Assembly: GCA_000746015.1 (NCBI GenBank)
Contig: JQKK01000015.1
Location: 1 to 64,000 of the forward strand
Reading direction: 5' to 3'
DNA: 64,000 nt
Source of the DNA: Lachnospiraceae bacterium MA2020
GTDB taxonomy: Bacteria > Bacillota > Clostridia > Lachnospirales > Lachnospiraceae
Shown in pieces: positions 27,295 to 33,828 of this stretch (position 1 is its first letter; each line of letters starts with the position of its first letter). A program made the translations under genes and the position numbers. The notes under the pieces were generated by a model, which saw only the letters and a list, made by a program, of their open reading frames with translations, was not told the DNA's origin and did not search any database.

Positions 27295-28287
27295 TCAACT
27301 CAAATATTCAAACCAGTCCTTTGTTGCTTCCTTTATACTGTCTGCTGTCCACACTGGAGCCTTTCTCCAGTAATCTATGTTCTCAAGAATATGCTCTACT
27401 CCCTCTTCCAAAGATACTTTAGGATGCCAGTTAAGCATTGTATTTATCTTTGTCGTATCTGCCCAGGTACAGTCAGGCTCTCCCGGCCTTTTAGGAATAT
27501 GAATTACATCATCCTCCGTTCCACCAAGTAGCTCTACGAGCCTGTTTACTGAATAGGTATGTTCACTTCCAACATTAAAACGCTCCCCTACCACATCTGA
27601 CTGTGCTGCGGTATAGAAAGCATCCACAATATCAGTCACATACGTAAAGTCTCTTGTCTGTTCACCTGTTCCTACTACTGTGTATGGTTTACCTGCAAGT
27701 TTCTGTCCAAGGAAAACCCCAAATACTGCCCCATACGTTCCTGATGTTCTTGAGCGCGGTCCGTATACATTAAAGAGACACAGCGAAACAACTGGCAATT
27801 TATATACTTTTGCATAGTGAAGCGCCAGTTCTTCACCAAGTCTTTTTGTCAATGCATAAGGATATTCTGGTCTGATATCCGCATCCTCATTGGTTGGAAA
27901 TTTATCTGGAATTCCATAGCACGAAGAAGAAGCAGTGTACATAAATCTTTTAATCCCGGATTTTTTTGCCGCTTCAAGTACACTGAATGTGCCATCCACG
28001 TTTGAATGAAAATAATCCTGAGGTCTTTGGATTGAAGGAACTATATCTGCAAGTGCTGCAAAGTGAAATACCCAGTCAGCTCCTTCAAAAACAGGCGCTA
28101 TTTTTTCACTATCGCAGATATCAGCTTCTAAAATTCTTAAATTGGGATTATCTATTTGATGGACGAGGTTCTCAGGACGCCCGGTACTGAAATTATCAAC
28201 AACGCGTACTTCATGCCCTTCAGCAAGTAGCCTGTCTACCATATGTGAACCAATAAAGCCGCAGCCTCCTGTAACAACTGATACCAT
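27295..28287 (-). CDS. nucleotide-sugar epimerase (extended SDR)
   Basis: 330 aa. NAD motif VTGGCGFIGSHM at the N-terminus, then VDNFSTG, FHFAALADIVPS and the catalytic YALTK (Tyr/Lys about 143-147), plus a C-terminal sugar-binding region (RDFTYVTDIVDAF). It resembles UDP-glucose 4-epimerase and other SDRs acting on C4-C6. Being next to HldE-, GmhB- and GmhA-like genes it is a good candidate for epimerising the activated heptose, though the sequence itself is of the GalE kind rather than HldD. Confidence 0.85.
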   Translation of the reverse strand: MVSVVTGGCGFIGSHMVDRLLAEGHEVRVVDNFSTGRPENLVHQIDNPNLRILEADICDSEKIAPVFEGADWVFHFAALADIVPSIQRPQDYFHSNVDGTFSVLEAAKKSGIKRFMYTASSSCYGIPDKFPTNEDADIRPEYPYALTKRLGEELALHYAKVYKLPVVSLCLFNVYGPRSRTSGTYGAVFGVFLGQKLAGKPYTVVGTGEQTRDFTYVTDIVDAFYTAAQSDVVGERFNVGSEHTYSVNRLVELLGGTEDDVIHIPKRPGEPDCTWADTTKINTMLNWHPKVSLEEGVEHILENIDYWRKAPVWTADSIKEATKDWFEYLS

Positions 28288-28334
28288 TCCCTCAACTCTC
28301 CATTTCTTAAAAAATTCAAGTCAATTTGTAATAT

Positions 28335-28886
28335 TTATTCTCTTGCAGTCCTCTTAACAATTATATCTAGGGCTTTTTTTAAATCGTCACATATATAATC
28401 TGGATGAATATCTTTCTTTTCCTCCTGTTTTCCGTATCCAGTGCGGACAAGAATGGTTTTTATTCCTACGTTTTTACCAGTCTGAATATCTATTTCTCTA
28501 TCACCGATAAAAAATGATTTATTAAGGTCTATGTCAAAATCGTTGCAAGCAATTTCTATAAGACCAATGTTAGGCTTTCGACACCTACACTTAATGCTGT
28601 ATTTTGTTACTATTCCTTCTAAATGATGTGGACAGTAATACACTGCGTCAACTCTTGTCGTTTCTTTTAGAAGGTTATTCATTTTTATAAGTTCTTCTTC
28701 AGAGAAGAGCCCTCTTGCCACTCCACTTTGGTTGGTAATCACTATTGCAAGCATCCCTGCTTCATGAATTTTCTTTATGCAATCTGTCACAAAAGGGTAT
28801 ATTGGCATATCATCAATTTGCTTTACATATCCATATTCTTCAACAATTACACCGTCTCGATCCAAAAAAATTGCTCCGCTACTCAT
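28335..28886 (-). CDS. gmhB: heptose bisphosphate phosphatase, GmhB-like
   Basis: 183 aa HAD phosphatase of the HisB/GmhB type: FLDRDGVIVEEYGYV at 7-21, ITNQSG, and the zinc loop seen as YCPHHLEG...CRCRKP. The last motif FIGDREIDI provides the magnesium Asp. It removes the C7 phosphate from D-glycero-manno-heptose-1,7-bisphosphate. Its ATG overlaps the gmhA stop (TAATG), tying the two steps together. Confidence 0.9.
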   Translation of the reverse strand: MSSGAIFLDRDGVIVEEYGYVKQIDDMPIYPFVTDCIKKIHEAGMLAIVITNQSGVARGLFSEEELIKMNNLLKETTRVDAVYYCPHHLEGIVTKYSIKCRCRKPNIGLIEIACNDFDIDLNKSFFIGDREIDIQTGKNVGIKTILVRTGYGKQEEKKDIHPDYICDDLKKALDIIVKRTARE

Positions 28887-29455
28887 TAAATCTGAACGCC
28901 ATCTCTTTCTGTGATTATGTCAACAATTTCTTGCAATATCAGATTGTGGATAGATTCCACAATGCCATATTTATGACAAGGTACATACACATTTTTATCA
29001 CCAAGTTTTCTTATTGGATTATCCTCATCAAATCCTGTAAATGTGTAGACATCAACTTTTTTGTCTCTAGCCTCCTGTATCGCATTTAAAACGTTCTGTG
29101 ATCTTCCGGAGCTACTGATAGCTACAAGCAAATCTCCGTCTGATGCTAAAAATGATAGTGGTCTTGCAAAAATTTGTTCATAACCATAATCATTTCCAAT
29201 ACAAGTAATAACTGCCGAGTCATAGAGGCTATAAGTGTTCATTCCTCCATTTTTCATATAGTCAGCAGTCATATGACATGCAATTGCCGCACTTCCACCA
29301 TTTCCTATAAAAAAAATCCTTGCTCCGCATTTTTTTATATTGCTAAATCCTTCAATCAGATTCTTTATTCCATCTTCATATTTGAAATTATTCCTACTGG
29401 TTCCAAATTCAGTGCTACTTAATATATCAATTAGTTTTTTTGTATACTCATCCAT
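28886..29455 (-). CDS. gmhA: phosphoheptose isomerase, GmhA-like
   Basis: 189 aa SIS-domain protein: GNGGSAAIACHMTADY (about 50-65), SLYDSAVITCIGNDYGYE, AISSSGRSQNV, and late HNLILQEIVD. These are the substrate-binding and catalytic regions of GmhA. It converts sedoheptulose-7-phosphate to D-glycero-D-manno-heptose-7-phosphate. In the same block a transketolase can make sedoheptulose-7-phosphate, so the pathway may be self-contained. Confidence 0.92.
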   Translation of the reverse strand: MDEYTKKLIDILSSTEFGTSRNNFKYEDGIKNLIEGFSNIKKCGARIFFIGNGGSAAIACHMTADYMKNGGMNTYSLYDSAVITCIGNDYGYEQIFARPLSFLASDGDLLVAISSSGRSQNVLNAIQEARDKKVDVYTFTGFDEDNPIRKLGDKNVYVPCHKYGIVESIHNLILQEIVDIITERDGVQI

Positions 29456-29468
29456 ATTTTTCCCCTAG

Positions 29469-30587
29469 CTATAAGCTAATTGAATTGTCCTTTATTATTT
29501 TCGCAATTGAATCTATCTGCTTTACCTGTAAATCCTCAAATAGTGGAAGTACTATAACTTGATTGGACAGTTGCCTCGCCATCTTAAGATTTGCGTTCTT
29601 ATATCGATTTTTAAAGCAAGCTTGATCTGCCGTTAATGGGTAGAAATACTTTCGACTGTATATATTATGTTCAGCAAGTAATCTATGTAGTTCGTCTCTG
29701 TTCTTGCCATATTTTTTTTCTACAAAAATCGGAAAATATGCATAATTCCTTGTAGCAATAACATCTGGCTTCGGTATTCTGATTCCCGGGACATCGCTCA
29801 AAAGCTGACTATACAATTCATATGATTTCTTACGCGCATTCAATACTTCATCAATATACTTTAAATTGCATAGCCCCATAATCGCAGAGAATTCATTCAT
29901 CTTGCCATTTGCACCTACAGAAGCTGTTAATTCCTCATTTCGAATACCAAAGTCTTTAAGATCATACATTTTTGAATACATATCCTGATCTTTGCAAACC
30001 ACAGCGCCGCCTTCTATTGTGTGGAATACTTTAGTTGCATGAAAGCTGAATATTGCAGCATCGCCATAGTTACCAATACCTTTATTATGATATTTAATCC
30101 CAAACGCATGCGCTGCATCGTAAATTACTTTTAAGCTATATTTATCAGCAATTTCTTTTATCTTTTCTATGTTGCATATATTACCGTATACGTGCACCGG
30201 TACTATCGCTACTGTTTTAGGTGTTATTAATTCTTCTATTTTTTTTTCATCTATTGTTCCATCAGATTCCTTAACATCACAAAATACAGGTTCAAGATGA
30301 TTTCTTACAATAGCATGTGTTGTGGAAACAAAAGTGAAAGGAGTAGTGATTACCTCACTTCCCTCAGGAAATCCAAATGATTGTATGACAAGCTCAAGCG
30401 CTGTATGTCCATTTACGGTTAAAGATATAAGTGGCACATCCAAGTAATCTTGTAGCTCTTTTTCAAGTTGCTGATGATATTTACCCATATTAGTGAGCCA
30501 TCTGCTCTCCCACAATGGTTTGATAGCTTCAATAAACTCCTCATATGGAGGCATTGAAGATCGTGTGACATATATTGGTTTATCCAT
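29469..30587 (-). CDS. DegT/DnrJ/EryC1/StrS-family PLP aminotransferase
   Basis: 372 aa. The PLP-binding region reads IFSFHATKVFHTIEGG, with the Schiff-base Lys in HATK, preceded by VIYDAAHAFG whose Asp pairs with the PLP nitrogen, and SLTVNGHTALEL near the N-terminus. These enzymes add an amino group to a keto nucleotide sugar (or, rarely, dehydrate it). It is the first enzyme gene after loaP and 13 bp upstream of gmhA, so an aminated sugar is likely in the final glycan. Confidence 0.92.
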   Translation of the reverse strand: MDKPIYVTRSSMPPYEEFIEAIKPLWESRWLTNMGKYHQQLEKELQDYLDVPLISLTVNGHTALELVIQSFGFPEGSEVITTPFTFVSTTHAIVRNHLEPVFCDVKESDGTIDEKKIEELITPKTVAIVPVHVYGNICNIEKIKEIADKYSLKVIYDAAHAFGIKYHNKGIGNYGDAAIFSFHATKVFHTIEGGAVVCKDQDMYSKMYDLKDFGIRNEELTASVGANGKMNEFSAIMGLCNLKYIDEVLNARKKSYELYSQLLSDVPGIRIPKPDVIATRNYAYFPIFVEKKYGKNRDELHRLLAEHNIYSRKYFYPLTADQACFKNRYKNANLKMARQLSNQVIVLPLFEDLQVKQIDSIAKIIKDNSISL

Positions 30588-30620
30588 TCATGTCCCTCTA
30601 TCTTTTAAGTTGATTCTTGA

Positions 30621-30670
30621 GATTCTAGTGTCTGTCAATATTAATGGAATCTGGTGCTTGTCAACATTAA
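30621..30670 (-). repeat. two imperfect 24-bp tandem repeats before the aminotransferase gene
   Basis: Copies at 30621-30644 and 30647-30670 agree at about 19 of 24 positions and both contain TTGACA on the minus strand. The outer copy also forms an 8-bp hairpin (AATCTGGT with ACCAGATT, 30648-30677). They lie in the 148-bp gap between loaP and the aminotransferase gene, so they could be a second promoter region, a protein-binding site or a LoaP-responsive hairpin. Confidence 0.4.
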
Positions 30671-30735
30671 CCAGATTATATTTTAATATATATATAATTA
30701 TCAATATGCCTAATAAAAAATAATAGATGCAGAAG

Positions 30736-31503
30736 TCATCCTATCTTCTCCACCTGATCTACTGATAATTCTATATCTATTAACTCATTAAACATCATTA
30801 TCTTTGATGTCAATTTACGTTTTTGTAGATTTACTTTGTCTACCACAAATATTCTATCGATATAAGTTCCACTTATATCTCTAACCTTATCTCCTGGATA
30901 TATACCAATATCATATGTATTTGAAATGCTTCCAAGAGTTAGATTCTTTTGTCGTGCATCCTCTATCCACTGGATCTTCTCATCTTCCTCTGTCCAAAGA
31001 CCAAACTTTATGCGACGTTTCTTTCCAAACACTTCTGTCTCTACGATAGCTCTCCGACGTCGTAGTTCAATCTTTGTTATGTTTTTAGCATATTTTTCAA
31101 GCGGACCTATGATACGATTGATCCGACTTCCATTACTTGACTCCACATAGCTTACAGTCATTATTCCATTTGAAAGGATCGACTCAAGGAAATCTGCATC
31201 ATCTTGTGTTATTGCTGTAAACTTCTTTTCATCCTCATCGTCTTCTACACCAAGTACTTTTGAAAACTCATGTATTATCATCTTAGATTTTGCCATCATT
31301 ACTTGTTTTGGATAATCTGTATCTACCAAGATGTATCCTGGAAAAAGACATTTATAATTAATCTGACTTATACCACCAGTCCTTGTTACATCCTCAAACT
31401 GTGGTATAAGAAACTTGTTGTATTCACTTTTTGATAATACTCGTTTTAGTTCTTGCACAAGACTCTGTTCATAGCCAGTTCTTGTTTGTATTACATACCA
31501 CAT
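30736..31503 (-). CDS. loaP: NusG-like transcription antiterminator, LoaP type
   Basis: 255 aa. The N-terminal NGN domain begins MWYVIQTRTGYEQSL and includes the FLIPQFED and LFPGYILVDT strands; a KOW-like segment (YPGDKVRDISG) is near residues 200-215. NusG paralogues of this size at the head of long polysaccharide operons in Firmicutes are LoaP antiterminators that load on RNA polymerase at a leader hairpin and let it read through terminators. The start at 31503 has GGGGAGAGGTAAAT upstream; the open frame runs 23 codons further. It precedes about 28 kb of co-directional glycan genes. Confidence 0.85.
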   Translation of the reverse strand: MWYVIQTRTGYEQSLVQELKRVLSKSEYNKFLIPQFEDVTRTGGISQINYKCLFPGYILVDTDYPKQVMMAKSKMIIHEFSKVLGVEDDEDEKKFTAITQDDADFLESILSNGIMTVSYVESSNGSRINRIIGPLEKYAKNITKIELRRRRAIVETEVFGKKRRIKFGLWTEEDEKIQWIEDARQKNLTLGSISNTYDIGIYPGDKVRDISGTYIDRIFVVDKVNLQKRKLTSKIMMFNELIDIELSVDQVEKIG

Positions 31504-31528
31504 ATTTACCTCTCCCCTATAAAAAATC

Positions 31529-31569
31529 ATGGCTTCGCCATCACACACCCGAGAATAAAAAAGTGTGTG
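31529..31569 (-). promoter_or_regulatory. two adjacent leader hairpins before loaP
   Basis: On the minus strand CACACAC (31563-31569) pairs with GTGTGTG (31542-31548), and directly after it ATGGC-GAA-GCCAT (31529-31541) forms a tight hairpin followed by GATTTTTTAT. The second looks like a minimal intrinsic terminator. Compact leader hairpins of this kind are what LoaP needs for loading in the cases I know, so this is a candidate target site. Confidence 0.5.
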
Positions 31570-31639
31570 CATGATTCCACTTTGTTCAATATGACTCCCA
31601 TGATCGACAGAGCCGCTTGCATGCTTATCATATTTCTTC

Positions 31640-31700
31640 GTTTAAAATAATAAAACGCAAAAACAAAACTACATAAGCATATAGTTAGTCCTTGCGTTTT
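31640..31700 (-). terminator. terminator-like hairpin in the loaP leader (attenuator)
   Basis: AAAACGCAA (31692-31700 on the minus strand) pairs with TTGCGTTTT (31652-31660), with an inner AACTA/TAGTT stem, and is followed by TTATTATTTT. It sits about 100-145 bases after the presumed transcription start and 150 bases before loaP. The left arm is part of a small leader ORF, so ribosome position could decide whether the hairpin forms. Confidence 0.5.
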
Positions 31701-31707
31701 CCATCAT
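31669..31707 (-). CDS. 12-residue leader ORF overlapping the attenuator hairpin
   Basis: MMENARTNYMLM with a GAGGGGGTATTGAA ribosome binding site just upstream. Its codons cover the left arm and loop of the hairpin at 31652-31700. There is no run of one amino acid codon as in classical amino-acid attenuators, so a starvation sensor is not evident. Confidence 0.4.
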   Translation of the reverse strand: MMENARTNYMLM

Positions 31708-31802
31708 TTCAATACCCCCTCAGATACTTTCCCCCTAATATCGTGATGCTCCACCACCACGAGAGTTTGTTAGATGTTAGAATATATATTGTGCTTGAAG
31801 AT

Positions 31803-31811
31803 ATTATAGCA
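31803..31811 (-). promoter_or_regulatory. extended -10 promoter for the loaP operon
   Basis: On the minus strand TGCTATAAT is a perfect extended -10 (TGnTATAAT). No good -35 is present at 17-18 bp, which extended -10 promoters tolerate. Transcription would begin near 31796 and give a leader of about 290 bases. Confidence 0.5.
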
Positions 31812-31925
31812 TACAATTTATTCCCTTTGTGTCTTTTTGTCCGTGCAGTATACAATATAACAGGAGCAAAAGTCTTCTTTCACTGCAAGTTTACTTGCAT
31901 GTAGAAGAATGACTTTATGCCCCGC

Positions 31926-31978
31926 CCAAATATTCGCGTTCTCGTGGTGCGAAGCGCCACGAGAACGCGAATATTTGG
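31926..31978. repeat. long perfect palindrome between the tarJ-like gene and loaP
   Basis: Arms 31926-31947 and 31957-31978 are exact 22-bp reverse complements around a 9-base loop, and the loop can add another GC pair. No U-rich tract follows on either side, so it is not a simple terminator. It is more GC-rich than its surroundings. Confidence 0.75.
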
Positions 31979-31979
31979 A

Positions 31980-32067
31980 GGGATTGCGAGATACTACGAA
32001 CACTTAGCGAACGAAAGTGAGCTTAGTGAGAGTGTATGCAGCGCTGCATGAAATGCGAAGCAATCCC
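31980..32067. repeat. structured intergenic repeat-like element
   Basis: An 8-bp inverted repeat (GGGATTGC at 31980-31987, GCAATCCC at 32060-32067) encloses a 14-bp perfect palindrome ATGCAGCGCTGCAT (32036-32049) and a stretch rich in near-repeats of GTGAGCTTAGTGAGAGTG. The composition differs from the AT-rich neighbourhood. It reads like a dispersed intergenic repeat of the MITE/REP kind that I associate with Lachnospiraceae genomes; a genome search would settle it. Confidence 0.45.
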
Positions 32068-32080
32068 TGTTATATATCAT

Positions 32081-33106
32081 TCATTCACATACCATTATCT
32101 TACAATAGTCTTCCTTTTTATCCCGCATTATTTCCAATCCTTTTTCTAGTTCTTCCAACTTTAATCTATGCGTAATAAGTTTATCCGGTTGCACATTTCC
32201 TTCTGCCAGTCTTTTTATAACATAGTGCCAGTCATCGTCTATCTTACCTGTAAACCTTGAGTTCCATGTGCCGAGAATTCTTAATTGCTTTCTCAATATT
32301 TTCCAGTATACTTTTTGTGGAAATTCTATATCTGATGCAGGGTTACCTGCTGTTACCATTGTGCCTTCCGGTGCTAACAGCTCTAACCCCTGAAGTATGC
32401 TTTCCTTTTTTCCAACACACTCAAAATAGAGATTCACATCTATATCTTTTTCCCACTTTTCAAAGTACCTGTCTTCTGCAACTCCAAGTTCCATTACTCT
32501 ATTCTTTTGAGAAGTCTTATTTCCTATTACATAAACATTTCTATAGCCAGCTTCAAGCAAAAAACTTACTATTAGAAGACCAATAGTTCCTAGTCCACAC
32601 ACTACTATATTTGCTGAATTTACTAGCTTAAATTCATCTGTTCCTTTTCTTATTGCATACACCGCTACTGCCATAGGCTCAAGCATTGCAGCATTTTCAT
32701 AAGAAACATCATCCGGCAATTCTATCAGATTAGATTCCGGTACGGCTGCAAGCTGTGCAAATCCCCCATTACTTCTGGATCCAAGATAATTGTAATTACT
32801 GCACATCTCATATTTCTCTGTCTGGCACATCTTACACTTTCTACATGGAATCAATGGAAAAACACCAACTCTTTTTCCTATCCACTTCTCACTTACTTTT
32901 GTTCCTATCGATTTTACTATTCCAGAAAACTCATGTCCTATGATAAGTGGATATACATGAGCATCTCCACGATAAACTCGTGGAACATCTGAGCCGCAGA
33001 TACCACAGGCTTTAACCTCTAGTAAAACCTCATTTTCCTTTATTTTGGGATCAGCTATTTCTTCATATCTTATATCACTTTTCTGATGCAGTACCCATGC
33101 TTTCAT
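32081..33106 (-). CDS. zinc-dependent medium-chain polyol(-phosphate) dehydrogenase, possibly TarJ-like
   Basis: 341 aa. Catalytic zinc ligands are seen in CGICGSD (Cys near 37) and GHEFSG; the structural zinc cysteines are in CRKCKMCQTEKYEMC; the NAD fold is VVCGLGTIGLLIVSF. It resembles galactitol-1-phosphate, sorbitol and ribitol-5-phosphate dehydrogenases. It overlaps the IspD/TarI-type gene by 4 bp. In TarI/TarJ pairs the dehydrogenase makes ribitol-5-phosphate from ribulose-5-phosphate for the cytidylyltransferase, so a CDP-polyol is the probable product. Confidence 0.8.
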   Translation of the reverse strand: MKAWVLHQKSDIRYEEIADPKIKENEVLLEVKACGICGSDVPRVYRGDAHVYPLIIGHEFSGIVKSIGTKVSEKWIGKRVGVFPLIPCRKCKMCQTEKYEMCSNYNYLGSRSNGGFAQLAAVPESNLIELPDDVSYENAAMLEPMAVAVYAIRKGTDEFKLVNSANIVVCGLGTIGLLIVSFLLEAGYRNVYVIGNKTSQKNRVMELGVAEDRYFEKWEKDIDVNLYFECVGKKESILQGLELLAPEGTMVTAGNPASDIEFPQKVYWKILRKQLRILGTWNSRFTGKIDDDWHYVIKRLAEGNVQPDKLITHRLKLEELEKGLEIMRDKKEDYCKIMVCE

Positions 33107-33813
33107 TTCTCAAATACCATCCTAAAATGCTCGACATCTTTTTGCGTTGTTACTTTTACATTTGATTCATCACCATCTATCATGGCAATATTCATACCCG
33201 CAAGCATTGCAACTTCTGATGCACCGTTTATCTTTAAGATTTTTTCAGGCAATAATTCTATATTTGCCTTATAGTATTTATCCATATTAAAGAGTTCCGG
33301 TGCTTGCCCTGCAAATATCTTTGATCTTTCAAGAAGCTTTGTTATTCTTTTGCCATCTTCACTTAAGTATACTGTATCTTTCATTGGAAGAACCGGCATC
33401 ACTCCATCATTCCCCGGTAATGCCTTGTAACAACGTTCTATCAATTTCTCTGCCAAAAATGGTCTCGCTGCATCATGTACCAAAACCGTACTATTACTTG
33501 CATCTTTTTCCTTTTCTATATCATTAATGATAGCCTTCATTCCATTTAGTATTGATAGTTGACGATTTGCCCCGGGCTCAGCAGTTCCGGCAATTTTTTT
33601 ACTATTCAATCCTGATTTTTCCGCATCGTAAATAATCTCCTTCAGCCACGCATTATCTGCTACTATGTACACTTTATCTATATAATTGCAATTCAATAAT
33701 GGTTTTAGTGCATAGCTGGTCATCATATGCCCACTGGCTTTTATATACTGCTTTGGAAGGTTGGTTTTCGCTCTTTTCCCGACTCCTCCTGATAACAACA
33801 AAGCATAATTCAT
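33103..33813 (-). CDS. IspD/TarI-family cytidylyltransferase
   Basis: 236 aa: ALLLSGGVGKRAKTNLPKQYI at the N-terminus (the CTP loop), VLVHDAARPF with the metal Asp in the middle and late KVTTQKDVEHF. IspD and TarI cannot be told apart reliably by eye. The direct link to a polyol dehydrogenase and a LicD transferase favours TarI (CTP + ribitol-5-phosphate to CDP-ribitol) over isoprenoid synthesis. The ATG at 33813 follows GGAG by 8 bases. Confidence 0.82.
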   Translation of the reverse strand: MNYALLLSGGVGKRAKTNLPKQYIKASGHMMTSYALKPLLNCNYIDKVYIVADNAWLKEIIYDAEKSGLNSKKIAGTAEPGANRQLSILNGMKAIINDIEKEKDASNSTVLVHDAARPFLAEKLIERCYKALPGNDGVMPVLPMKDTVYLSEDGKRITKLLERSKIFAGQAPELFNMDKYYKANIELLPEKILKINGASEVAMLAGMNIAMIDGDESNVKVTTQKDVEHFRMVFEK

Positions 33814-33828
33814 AAATATCACTCCATT

